Below are positions 34,820 through 42,869 of a stretch of DNA of 64,000 nt, piece by piece. Source of the DNA: Sphingomonas oligophenolica. Lineage in GTDB: Bacteria > Pseudomonadota > Alphaproteobacteria > Sphingomonadales > Sphingomonadaceae. Both the position numbers and the translations under genes were made by a program. How positions within the stretch are numbered: position 1 is the first letter of the stretch; each line of letters opens with the position of its first letter. The stretch spans positions 205,526 to 269,525 of the forward strand of contig NZ_RCZK01000004.1 of the NCBI RefSeq assembly GCF_006438955.1. Reading direction: 5' to 3'. Under the pieces are notes generated by a model that did no database searches, was not told the origin of the DNA, and worked only from the letters and a program-made list of their open reading frames with translations.

Positions 34820-35930
34820 GAAACGCTCCTGGGCTGCCCCCGACGGCACCGAAAAAACGGCCTGGTTGGTCGATTATCGGGACGCTGCCGGTAAGCGCCG
34901 CGCGAAGCAGTTCGCCCGCAAGCGCGACGCTGAAGCGTGGTCGACTCAAGCGGCCTGGCATGTGTCGCAGGGGACGCACACCCCCGATTCTCAATCGATC
35001 ACAGTGTCGGAGGCGTGCGATCTATGGCTGGCCAGATCGGGAGCTCAGGGCCTCGAGGCAAGCACGCTGCGCGGCTACGAAACCCGGGCGCGCCTCCATA
35101 TCCGCCCGATCATCGGCAGTGAGAAGCTCAGCCGTCTGTCGCGACCGCAGGTCGAGATATTCGCCGACACGATGATCGCAACGCGCGGAAAGGCGATGGC
35201 GGTGATGGTCATGCGCGCGCTCAGCGCGGCAATCGGCGAGGCCCAGCGCCGTGGACTGGTAGCGCAGAACGTCGCAGCGGGCGTTCGGATCAAGAGGCCG
35301 AAGCGCGAGCGCGAACACGTGGTGATCCCGACGAAGGCCGAGTTGCGCGCCATCCTTGCGGCTGCCGACGATCGCGAGCGCCCCATTGTGATGACAGCGA
35401 TCCTGACCGGGCTTCGCGGATCTGAATTGCGTGGTCTGCGCTGGGCCGACGTCGACCTCGTCAACGCTCGCCTCGCCGTAAATCAGCGCGCCGATGCATG
35501 GAACGTGATCGGCCCGCCCAAGTCGGCAGCCGGTCGGCGATCCATCCCATTGGCGCCGACTCTCGTGTCGGAATTGAAGCGGTGGAAGCTGGCCTGTCCG
35601 ATCGGCGATCTCGACCTGGCGTTCCCGAACGGCATCGGTCGGGTCGAAACGCACGCCAATCTGTTGCAGCGGCTGTTTGGACCGCTGCAGATCCGCGCCG
35701 GCGTGACCGAGCAGGGGCAGGGGGGTGCCACCTGGCGTTATGCGCTGCATGCGTTGCGCCACGCGGCTGCCTCAATGTGGATCGAACGGGGGACAGACCC
35801 GAAGCGCGTTCAAACGTGGCTTGGTCACGCATCGATCCAGCTCACTTTCGACACTTATGGCCACCTTTTCGAGGCCGCGGCATCGGACGCAGCCGTCGTC
35901 TCCGCGATCGAGGCCGAGCTGCTCGCGTAG
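34809..35930 (+). CDS. Tyrosine integrase of element 1
   Basis: 373 residues; it recombines the element into the 3' end of tRNA-Thr. The N-terminal arm-binding and core-binding regions (residues 1-160) precede the catalytic domain with R203 (LTGLRGSEL), K238, H314 and R317 (LHALRHAA), H340 (LGHASIQ) and the nucleophile Y350 (FDTYGHL). All six catalytic residues are present. The stop codon abuts an arm-type repeat and lies 53 bp from the right attachment copy. Confidence 0.95.
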   Translation: MAIRKRSWAAPDGTEKTAWLVDYRDAAGKRRAKQFARKRDAEAWSTQAAWHVSQGTHTPDSQSITVSEACDLWLARSGAQGLEASTLRGYETRARLHIRPIIGSEKLSRLSRPQVEIFADTMIATRGKAMAVMVMRALSAAIGEAQRRGLVAQNVAAGVRIKRPKREREHVVIPTKAELRAILAAADDRERPIVMTAILTGLRGSELRGLRWADVDLVNARLAVNQRADAWNVIGPPKSAAGRRSIPLAPTLVSELKRWKLACPIGDLDLAFPNGIGRVETHANLLQRLFGPLQIRAGVTEQGQGGATWRYALHALRHAAASMWIERGTDPKRVQTWLGHASIQLTFDTYGHLFEAAASDAAVVSAIEAELLA

Positions 35931-35949
35931 CAACACGAATGCAACATGG
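35930..35949 (+). repeat. Putative integrase arm-type site, right end
   Basis: GCAACACGAATGCAACATGG begins at the last base of the integrase stop codon. Eighteen of 20 bases match 14682-14701 near the left end, including both GCAACA units. Confidence 0.55.
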
Positions 35950-35954
35950 GCGCA

Positions 35955-35975
35955 ATAATCGGCAGAAAAGCGACG
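35955..35975 (+). repeat. Attachment-proximal box shared with the third attachment site
   Basis: A 21-bp block beginning ATAATCGGCAGAAAAG lies 8 bp before attachment copy 2. Eighteen of 21 bases match 63531-63551, the block before attachment copy 3. Confidence 0.5.
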
Positions 35976-35983
35976 CCTAAGAT

Positions 35984-36031
35984 GCATTCGTAATGCGGGG
36001 GTCACAGGTTCGAGTCCTGTAAGCGGCACCA
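35984..36031 (+). repeat. Attachment site copy 2 (tRNA-Thr 3' end)
   Basis: 48 bp identical to 14504-14551, ending in GCGGCACCA. It lacks the 5' half of the tRNA and so is not a gene. It separates element 1 from element 2. Confidence 0.93.
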
Positions 36032-36256
36032 CCCCTTCCACTAGGCAAACAGAACGGTCTGGGCGGAAAGGCCTTTCGCCGGGGAGCGCGTTTGGGTCCT
36101 CGCTGGGGCGCTTTGGATAGGAACGCTCGCACGTTCAACGTCCGGCTTTGGTGGTTTGCAGTCCGACAGCTTTCGGGCGCGAGGATTGCCTAAGCTGCCG
36201 TTCGCTGGATCAATCGATGGCGGCAGCTACGCGGCCTAATCTCGGTCATTCGCCAA
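36032..36256. other. Non-coding stretch between attachment copy 2 and IS6 element
   Basis: No gene, RNA or clear regulatory structure was seen here. Confidence 0.4.
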
Positions 36257-37093
36257 GGCTCTGTCAGACCAATGTGGCAGGTTGCGGCGGGGGCTGCTAG
36301 CGGGCGGCAATGAGCCGAAAATCGAGAGCACTTCCGCCAAGCCCGTTCCTACGCTTCAACTCATCGCCCGAGGTATCCGCCTGGTGGTGATGATGTACGT
36401 GCGGTTCCCGCTGTCGCTGCGCAACGTCGAGAATCTGCTGTTCGAGCGCGGATCGACATTTGCCACGAGACGGTGCGGCTGTGGTGGAACAGGTTCGGCC
36501 CGATGTTCGCCGGCGACATCCGCCGCCAGCGGGTGAGCCACATGCGGGGGTTCCGCCATTGGCGCTGGCATCTCGACGAGATGTACGTGAAGCTGAACGG
36601 CGAGATGGTCTACCTCTGGCGCGCTGTCGACCACGAAGGCGAGATCCTCGAAAGCTACGTCACCAGGACCCGCGACAAGGATGCCGCACTCAACTTCATG
36701 AAGAAGGCACTGAAGCGCCACGGCAAGCCCGAGGCGATCACCACCGACGGGCTACGCTCGCACCGCGCTGCGATGAATGCGCTCGGCAATGCCGATAAGC
36801 AGGAGATCGGACGCTGGGCGAACAACCGGGTCGAGAACAGCCATTTGCCGTTCCGACGACGAGAGCGGGCGATGGTCAGATTCCGGCGGATGAAGACGCT
36901 ACAGAAATTCGCCAGCGTCCATGCCAATGTCCACAATCACTTCGATCTCCAGCGCCATCTCGTCGACCGCCAGACCTACAATGAACACCGCTCGGCCGCG
37001 CTGGCCGAGTGGCAGGCACTCGCCAGCTGAGCTACGACCTCAAAGCCCGAACTGCATCGTGTGGAGACGAGTTCGCATTAGACTGACAGCACC
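36257..37093 (+). mobile_element. IS6-family insertion sequence, defective
   Basis: The 837-bp unit is bounded by imperfect inverted ends: GGCTCTGTCAGACCAATG on the left, and GGTGCTGTCAGTCTAATG when the right end is read inward. Flanking 8-mers (TTCGCCAA and CTGGCTAT) do not match, so no target duplication remains. The transposase inside has two frameshifts. Confidence 0.75.
36310..37030 (+). pseudogene. IS6-family transposase, two frameshifts
   Basis: DDE transposase of the IS6/IS26 type. The expected N-terminus MSRKSRALPPSPFLRFNS begins at 36310 and is lost to frame +1 near 36372, where a base is missing after CCCGAGGT. The next frame carries VMMYVRFPLSLRNVENLLFE until about 36450, where a second base is missing. 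The rest (36473-37030) runs on with WHLDEMYVKLNGEMVYLWRA, RTRDKDAALNFMKKALKRHG and NNRVENSHLPFRRRERAM, holding the DDE residues. The element cannot transpose itself unless frameshifting rescues it twice. Confidence 0.85.
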
Positions 37094-37182
37094 CTGGCTA
37101 TGCTTAAGCTTCCTTTCGCCACGCCGATTTAATCATTTTTTATGTAGATATCCTACTGGCTGGCTCAAACGAGGAGCCAAAA

Positions 37183-38445
37183 ATGCGAACGTCGCCTATT
37201 CGAGGCAATCCTTCCGCGTTGATTGACGCCAAAGGAAATGTGTTGGTTCTCGCGGCTTTAGCGATGCCAGTCCTGGTGGGTGCCGCTGGATTGGCCACGG
37301 ATACGGTCCAGTGGGCGCTAACGAAGCGGGTCCTGCAACAGCAGGCTGATGCCGGTGCTATGTCCGGAGCATACGCCCGAGCGCAAGGTGCGGATGTGCC
37401 CAGTGCTGTCAAAGGCGACCTTAACGCGACCGCGAAGGTGCGATTGTTTGGACCCCCAATCATCGAGAACGGCCCGACGGTGGGAGCGTACGCTGGACAA
37501 AGTCAGGCGGTACGCGTGGTTCTTTCATCACGCCAAGCGCTCCCCTTCTCTGGGCTATTTCTAAGCACCGCCCCGATTTTAACCGTGGAGGCAACCAGCT
37601 TAGTCGCCTCATCCGGACAGTATTGCGTTATCGCCCTGGATCCGGATAACGTCACTGGGATTAGAATTTCTGGAAACGCTACGCTGGACCTAGGCTGCGG
37701 CATCAACGCGAATGCAAAAGGATCGTCTGCGATCAGTGCTGCAGGTAGCAGCTATGCAAATGTCACCGCGGCGGCCGCTGTGGGGCTAGTTCCGGCAAGC
37801 GGAGCATTTCCAGACTCTACAAAGATTTTTTCTCATGCTCTACCCCAGTCTGACCCTTTCGCAAAGTTACCCGATCCTTACATAGCTCATTGCAATAACT
37901 ATCTGAGGGTGAATCCTAATCTGGAAAGAGATGTAACTCCTGGATGTTATAGCGGGTTCGACATAAAGGGAACAGTTAACTTTGCGCCCGGCATATACTA
38001 CATTGACGGCAGCAGCGGAGGTACGTTTAACATTGGCAGCCAGGCCACGTTGACTGGGTCTGATGTAACATTTATCCTAACTAGCTCTTCAGCGATAACG
38101 AATCCGGCTACAATAGCTACTGCGGATGTCGACGGAGGTGCGACGATCAATCTGTCGGCATCCACCTCTGGGGCTTATGCAGGTGTTTTGTTCTACCAAG
38201 ATCGACGAGCACTGGATAACACGACGAATCTGATAAACGGAAACGCGGATTCGTCTATTCAGGGAGCGGTTTACTTTCCGGGCCAAGCAATAAGTTATAC
38301 CGGTAACGCCGGAATGAAAACCGATTGCTTTCAGTTGGTGGCTCGACGTGCCACATTTTCCGGAAATAGCTCAATCTCGAACACTTGCGATCAAGCGTCT
38401 GGTGCTCATGCGTTTTTAGGCACGATCGTAAGGCTGGTCGGTTAG
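37183..38445 (+). CDS. TadG-related Flp/Tad pilus-associated protein
   Basis: 420 residues. The N-terminal TadG-like anchor DAKGNVLVLAALAMPVLVGA, AGLATDTVQWALTKRVLQQQ ADAGAMSGA-type segment is characteristic of TadG and related pseudopilins; the long C-terminal part is Gly/Ser/Thr-rich and probably extracytoplasmic (beta-rich, four or more cysteines). GAGGAG lies 9 nt before the ATG. It is directly followed by two TadE-type genes in the same direction (TAGATG, then ATGA). The three genes have lower GC than the backbone. The ATPase, secretin and prepilin peptidase genes of a Tad system are not in the window. Confidence 0.8.
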   Translation: MRTSPIRGNPSALIDAKGNVLVLAALAMPVLVGAAGLATDTVQWALTKRVLQQQADAGAMSGAYARAQGADVPSAVKGDLNATAKVRLFGPPIIENGPTVGAYAGQSQAVRVVLSSRQALPFSGLFLSTAPILTVEATSLVASSGQYCVIALDPDNVTGIRISGNATLDLGCGINANAKGSSAISAAGSSYANVTAAAAVGLVPASGAFPDSTKIFSHALPQSDPFAKLPDPYIAHCNNYLRVNPNLERDVTPGCYSGFDIKGTVNFAPGIYYIDGSSGGTFNIGSQATLTGSDVTFILTSSSAITNPATIATADVDGGATINLSASTSGAYAGVLFYQDRRALDNTTNLINGNADSSIQGAVYFPGQAISYTGNAGMKTDCFQLVARRATFSGNSSISNTCDQASGAHAFLGTIVRLVG

Positions 38446-38928
38446 ATGGCATCGCGATATTTAGCGATCTTGAGGTTCGTAATCTCGGATGTACGCGGCG
38501 CTTCGCTGATCGAAATGGCGCTGATTTTTCCGCCGCTCGCGCTGTTGCTATTGGGCAGCGTAGACCTCGCGTCCGGTTTCGCAAAGCGTATGGCGCTTGA
38601 ACAGGCCGCGGCTCAAACAATTCAACAGGCAATCGTTCAGGGGCCTCAGGCATCAAATTATGATTATTTGATACAATCGGCCTCGACCACCTCAGGTCAA
38701 CCAGTCAGCAATATAAGCTTAGACAAATGGCTTGAGTGCGACGGCACCCGACAAACATCATTTGAGGGAGATTGCTCGGGCCAGCAGGTAGTTGCGCGCC
38801 GAGTGGCCATCGCAATCGCCTATCAGTATCTACCTCCGTTTGACTATTCTGCAGTGCCTGGGCTTTCTTCAGTACCTGGACTAACTCCCGTCAAGCTGAT
38901 GGGGTCAGCGAGGGTCCGAGTCCAATGA
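38446..38928 (+). CDS. TadE-family pseudopilin-like protein
   Basis: 160 residues. The TadE signature is at the start: RGASLIEMALIFPPLALLLL followed by GSVDLASGFAKRMALEQAAA. The glutamate five residues into the hydrophobic helix is the typical prepilin-like feature. It begins one base after the TadG stop and overlaps the next TadE-like gene by 4 bp. Likely a minor, membrane-anchored component. Confidence 0.82.
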   Translation: MASRYLAILRFVISDVRGASLIEMALIFPPLALLLLGSVDLASGFAKRMALEQAAAQTIQQAIVQGPQASNYDYLIQSASTTSGQPVSNISLDKWLECDGTRQTSFEGDCSGQQVVARRVAIAIAYQYLPPFDYSAVPGLSSVPGLTPVKLMGSARVRVQ

Positions 38929-39326
38929 AACATTGGAAATCTTTTTACCCTAACTGCGAAGGGAGTTCGGCGGTAGAGTTTGCGGTCGCGGCGCCGGTTA
39001 TTCTGTTAATGTTATTTGGAATATTGCAGCTGGGCGTGCTGTTTGAGGCGAGAACCGGTTTGAAGTTTGCGATTGATGAAAGCGCTCGATACGCGATGAT
39101 TTACCCGCGGCCGGACGACGCATCGATTATAAAAAGGTTTCAAGATAAGCAGTTCGGTCTCGTCCCGAGTTCACTGTCAACGAGTATCGCTCATGGCACG
39201 AACGCTGACGGTGACTATGCGGACATCAGCGCGAAATACATTGTTGACGTGAACTTTATATTTTTCCGCGCCCCGGCTTTGCATCTCGCTGAAACACGGC
39301 GCGCTTTTCAGAATACGGCGCAGTAG
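38925..39326 (+). CDS. TadE/TadG-family pseudopilin-like protein
   Basis: 133 residues: EGSSAVEFAVAAPVILLMLF, GILQLGVLFEARTGLKFAID then a short periplasmic domain. The E-F pair in the hydrophobic helix fits TadE proteins. It is the last gene of the trio; an IS5-family transposase fragment begins 60 bp downstream, so further genes of the operon may have been lost. Confidence 0.8.
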   Translation: MKHWKSFYPNCEGSSAVEFAVAAPVILLMLFGILQLGVLFEARTGLKFAIDESARYAMIYPRPDDASIIKRFQDKQFGLVPSSLSTSIAHGTNADGDYADISAKYIVDVNFIFFRAPALHLAETRRAFQNTAQ

Positions 39327-39386
39327 CTGCGGGTGCGGCTGCTTGGTTGCTGTCAGTCGGCACTGTCTAACGAAATGGGCACCCCC

Positions 39387-39545
39387 AATACCGCCTACCG
39401 GAGCCAGGCAAACGAGGCGTGGCTGAAATCGATGGGCCGGGTCAGCCGGGTCCGTCGAAAAAAGCCAAGGGGCAAGCCGATGTCCAGGCGCACGTCCGGT
39501 GTCAATGCCAGACGCTCCACCGGCCGCACCCGCGTAGAGCTGTGC
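39387..39545 (+). pseudogene. IS5-family transposase C-terminal fragment
   Basis: The reading frame NTAYRSQANEAWLKSMGRVS, RVRRKKPRGKPMSRRTSG, VNARRSTGRTRVE matches the C-terminal region of IS5-group transposases (DTAYRS-ANE-WL...IHRKKPKGKPMP...NA-KS--R-RVEHVFA). The catalytic domain upstream and the final part are missing, so it is a remnant. Confidence 0.7.
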
Positions 39546-39887
39546 AGGGCGGTGACAAAGCAGGCCATTGGACCGCCGGTGATGTGCTGAGCGGGGCGGA
39601 GTAAAATCCGGCCATTGGCTAGGAAACATCGGCATCCTGACCCTCGGCTTTCCGCATGGACGGAGGGTCCGCTATTGGCGACGCAGACGCAAGGCCCGGA
39701 CGGCCACCTTTGGGCGACTGCCGCCGGTCCGCTTTTCCCGCCCGTTAGCTGTCGGTCGGGTTTCGGGCGGGTCAGCACGGCAGCGAACGTCCAACGACGG
39801 TGTGTGGTGGTTAGCTTTCCGTCTGCTTTCGGGGCCGGCATCGGCGAAAGCCCCAAGTCGAGACGCGTTGCTCCAATGCTACAATAC
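39546..39887. other. Non-coding stretch after IS5 remnant
   Basis: It holds no recognisable gene. It probably contains IS-derived and decayed DNA; inverted GC-rich blocks such as CCCGCCCG and CGGGCGGG are present but not assignable. Confidence 0.4.
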
Positions 39888-39919
39888 GCCCCCCAGATGG
39901 CGACAGCCGGGGGGCTTTT
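39888..39919. terminator. GC-rich hairpin after the exported-protein gene
   Basis: GCCCCCC (39888-39894) pairs with GGGGGGC (39909-39915), followed by TTTT on the plus strand. It lies just beyond the stop of the minus-strand gene 39928-40431 and may stop transcription from either side. Confidence 0.55.
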
Positions 39920-39927
39920 GCATCCGA

Positions 39928-40431
39928 CTAGCGAAGCAGGTTGATGATCTGTTCGACCAACCGTGTCCGCGGATCCACGACGTACACCTGATTGTCGCGA
40001 TAGATGTAGCGGTTGGCGGCATCGTACGGCACATTGGAGCGATACTGCTGCGGAATCGAATTATAGGGCGAATAATACCGATAGCCTGCAGGGACTCGCT
40101 GGCCCTGGTTGAACAGCCGCTTGGCCTGACCCGGTGGGATGCAGGCTGGCGATTTTTTGGCCAAGCCTGGAGGGCAGGAACCGCCGCCATAGCGTGCATG
40201 CTTGTTGCGCCTCACACGACCGTCATCGTCATGCCTAACATAGCCGGAGCGTAGTGAGTCCTGCTCATCACGCTCGCCTCGATCCATACCATTGCCCTGA
40301 TGGCCCATCATTTCAGACATTTGGCCGCCGTTGCCGTGGCCGTTACCGTGCCCCTTGCCTTGGTGCTGGGCGAGCACGGGTGAAGCGGTTGCAATAACAG
40401 CGATCCCTGCCATCAAAATTAGTTTACGCAT
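39928..40431 (-). CDS. Exported His/Gly-rich protein (RcnB-like)
   Basis: 167 residues. The signal peptide MRKLILMAGIAVIATASPVLAQ ends at an AxA site. The mature N-terminus is rich in His, Gly and Asn (HQGKGHGNGHGNGG), followed by PPGLAKKSPACIPPGQAKRL and a C-terminal domain with RYIYRDNQVYVVDPRTRLVE. The PPGLAKK and Y-YRDN--Y-VDP layout resembles periplasmic RcnB-like proteins of sphingomonads, where metal binding is suspected. A metal-related role is inferred from histidine content. Confidence 0.65.
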   Translation of the reverse strand: MRKLILMAGIAVIATASPVLAQHQGKGHGNGHGNGGQMSEMMGHQGNGMDRGERDEQDSLRSGYVRHDDDGRVRRNKHARYGGGSCPPGLAKKSPACIPPGQAKRLFNQGQRVPAGYRYYSPYNSIPQQYRSNVPYDAANRYIYRDNQVYVVDPRTRLVEQIINLLR

Positions 40432-40907
40432 GATATAACTCCTTCAGGGCTAACCGAACTCACCGAAGCATGGCGCCCCGATGTTCCCAAAGAAACGTTT
40501 GGGGCAGCGAGAGGGTGGGCGAAACGCCGTCGTTCTCGCGACTTCGAAGTTGCGGACGCATGGCAGCCGGAAGCGAGAATAATGTCTCGTCGGCTTCGCC
40601 GAGCGCTCTCCCGGCACGACTCGACACACGGATAGCAGGCTCAGGCGTTCCCGGGCAAAGGAGATAGCCGATGCGCTGCGCCTTGCGCTTGCCTTCTGTC
40701 AGGTTTTTGGATCAGCGTCGGACCCCGTTTAATCTCAAGTTTTCCAATTCTTCATTTAGTTAAATGCATTTTAACGAGATCCCGCTCCGACGCTTATCCA
40801 CGTACATTGAGAACGACACTCCCACCGGAACATGACCGGCGGGCAACAGCGCTGTTCGTCGCGATCGCGAGCTAAGAGCTAAGAATTCCCGGCGGAAATA
40901 AGCTGAA
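40432..40907. other. Intergenic region with an imperfect inverted repeat
   Basis: No gene is supported. AGCGTCGGA (40714-40722) is inverted as TCCGACGCT (40786-40794) around an AT-rich core, and adjacent bases CCCGTTTAA and TTAACGAG also partly mirror each other. This may be a transposon-derived or recombination structure. Confidence 0.4.
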
Positions 40908-42359
40908 TCAGTAGGTGACGACTTTCACCTTCTCTCCTGGCTGGAGAGGCTCGCGAGGATCGAGGCGGTTAAGCACGAGGAACCGCTCCAGACGGAGGTC
41001 ATCATATGCCATCCGCGCAGACAGGCTTTGCGCTGTATCGCCAGATCGCACCGTCACTGCGCGCAGATAGCGGGGACGAACGCGTGCGGCATCGTCGTTC
41101 GACAATCGGCGCAGTGATCCAAGCATCGGTTCTAGCGCCCCCGCACCGCTGCCTGCAGGCGCAACGATTACGAAATGCGCCGCGCGCGTAGATCCGAGTT
41201 GGTAGGCGAATATTGTCACGTCGACCGGTGTGTTGCTGCTGACCGCGCGCAGCTGGGTATATGCCGTCCGAAAGCCGTTGACCGTGTTGCGCTGCAACGG
41301 TGCCGCCGATGGAGAACCGCCGATGGACTGGACCACCGACTGGACGTAGCGGTCGAGATCGCCTGTGAACGGCAGCGCGCCGAAGTTCGCCTGCGCGCCC
41401 TGACCGCTGATCGCGACCGCGTCCGAACCATTTTGCAACGTAAAGCCCTGCGGCACGTCGAAGGCAACGCCGAACGCCGGATACAGGAAAGTTCGCCCGT
41501 CGATGACGCCCTGTTGCGGATCATCGCCGTACATCATGCCGTCGATAGCGGTGAGAAATGCATCACGGTTCCGCGCCTGCTCTCCGCCTCGTATTGCTGC
41601 CGCTTGCTGAGCTGCGCGCCTGACGCGAGCCGCGGGATCGGGATGAGTGCTCGCCCACTGTGGCACCGCGCGTGCGTCGCCGCTGATACGTCCTTCGAGC
41701 GCGGTCTGCCGCGCGAGTGATTCTAGGACCGTCGAGAGCGCAAGAGGGTCGTAGCCGGCGCTCGCGAGATAACGGATCGCCAGATCATCCGCCTGGGTCT
41801 CCTGCCCTCGCGAATAACCTAGCGTTGCAAGCTGGCTTCCGACGCCAACGCCACGGCTGAGAAGGCCGCCGATGGCAGAATTACCCGCAATAGCACCTAC
41901 GATTGCCTGACCCAAGGAACCGAAAATGGAATTTCGCGTCGCTGCGCTCTGGCGCTTGGCGCTGTGTCGCGCCGCGACATGGCCGACCTCATGGCCCATC
42001 ACGGCCGCCAGTTCGGCCTCGTCGTTCATCAAGGCGACCAGGTTGCGCGTTACATAAACGTAGCCCCCGGGTATGGCGAACGCGTTCTCGACCGGGCTGT
42101 TCAAAAGCTTGACATCAAAGGCTTGCGGGCTGGAGCTCAGCCCAGATTGGACGGCGATACGACGCCCCACCGCCTCGACATACGCAGCTTGCCGCCCGGC
42201 CAGCGCGCCGCCATATTGCGCCGTGATGCTGGCGTTGGTCTGGTTGCCCTGCTGCCGCTCTGCCGCGGTGATTGGCGCCGCGCGGCCCGTCTGAAATGAA
42301 TTCGTCTGGGCGAGCGCGGGGGTCGACAACAACAAAGCGAGTGAAATAAAATGGCGCAT
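40908..42359 (-). CDS. M48-family metalloprotease with C-terminal LysM-like domain
   Basis: 483-residue periplasmic zinc protease, related to BepA/YfgC that handles outer-membrane protein quality control. A signal peptide is present (MRHFISLALLLSTPALAQ). The catalytic HEVGH lies at residues 123-127 in ELAAVMGHEVGHVAARHSAK, and the third ligand region follows in GYSRGQETQADDLAIRYLA. A C-terminal segment with AVTVRSGDTAQSLSARMAYD suggests a LysM-like peptidoglycan-binding part. I use the ATG at 42359, since it opens the signal peptide; a TTG 9 nt upstream is also possible. Confidence 0.88.
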   Translation of the reverse strand: MRHFISLALLLSTPALAQTNSFQTGRAAPITAAERQQGNQTNASITAQYGGALAGRQAAYVEAVGRRIAVQSGLSSSPQAFDVKLLNSPVENAFAIPGGYVYVTRNLVALMNDEAELAAVMGHEVGHVAARHSAKRQSAATRNSIFGSLGQAIVGAIAGNSAIGGLLSRGVGVGSQLATLGYSRGQETQADDLAIRYLASAGYDPLALSTVLESLARQTALEGRISGDARAVPQWASTHPDPAARVRRAAQQAAAIRGGEQARNRDAFLTAIDGMMYGDDPQQGVIDGRTFLYPAFGVAFDVPQGFTLQNGSDAVAISGQGAQANFGALPFTGDLDRYVQSVVQSIGGSPSAAPLQRNTVNGFRTAYTQLRAVSSNTPVDVTIFAYQLGSTRAAHFVIVAPAGSGAGALEPMLGSLRRLSNDDAARVRPRYLRAVTVRSGDTAQSLSARMAYDDLRLERFLVLNRLDPREPLQPGEKVKVVTY

Positions 42360-42580
42360 CGCTGCCAAACCGCTGCGCCTCTCGAAGGTTCCACTGTAGG
42401 ATCCCCGAAAAAAGCCACGAGATGCACCCCCGGCACGCCACCGTAATCAACTGCAAACGTCCAGGTCTTGCCGTTCGGAACGGCGTAGTTCGAGCGATTG
42501 CAGGCCGTACGCTTCGGAAACGAGCACCAGCCAACCCAATCCAGCCATTCTTGGTTCTTTGAAGAGATGGATTATTTTGG
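42360..42580 (-). pseudogene. Possible 5'-truncated gene remnant
   Basis: An open minus-strand frame after a stop near 42578 reads NQEWLDWVGWCSFPKRTACN, RSNYAVPNGKTWTFAVDYGG, VPGVHLVAFFGDPTVEP before running into the protease gene. The composition looks protein-like, but it has no start and no proper end. I cannot name a family. Confidence 0.3.
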
Positions 42581-42777
42581 CCGCCGCCGCATTTAAGGCG
42601 CTAGTCGACATCGACAAACTGACCCACGCCGTGCCGGAGGGTGAGGGCTCCAGGCTTTATCTCGGCGCTCAGCACCTGGACGTGCCGCACTCGCTCGCGG
42701 AACTGGAAAACGTGTTGGCTGGACGGGAGCGGACCGACGACGGCGAACGAAGCTCAGCGGGCTTCGGGGTTCGCTGA
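42559..42777 (+). CDS. Possible small protein or gene fragment
   Basis: 72 residues from TTG. The part VDIDKLTHAVPEGEGSRLYL and GAQHLDVPHSLAELENVLAG has a protein-like pattern; the first residues look unrelated. No ribosome-binding site is convincing. It overlaps the remnant on the other strand, so this stretch is probably a recombination scar. Confidence 0.3.
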   Translation: MKRWIILAAAAFKALVDIDKLTHAVPEGEGSRLYLGAQHLDVPHSLAELENVLAGRERTDDGERSSAGFGVR

Positions 42778-42869
42778 CGACTTGGGCTGGAAAAACGAAT
42801 AAGTTTGTCCGCTTCGCCCGGGAGGAGCGACCCAGAGCGAAGCGAACGCAGCAACTGGAAAGGTGATCG

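Larger units (their letters stand above)
14504..36031. mobile_element. Integrated element 1 (phage- or satellite-like, about 21.5 kb)
   Basis: It is bounded by 48-bp direct repeats of the tRNA-Thr 3' end. A tyrosine integrase gene ends 53 bp before the right repeat. Inside are a tape measure gene, an AlpA-like regulator, a primase-helicase and many small phage-type genes. Arm-type repeats at 14682-14701 and 35930-35949 mark both ends. Terminase, portal, capsid and lysis genes were not seen. Confidence 0.88.

Noticed and set aside
35984..36031. Attachment copies 2 and 3 considered as additional tRNA-Thr genes
   Set aside because: Only the 3' half is present; the acceptor 5' strand and D-arm are missing, so no cloverleaf can form.
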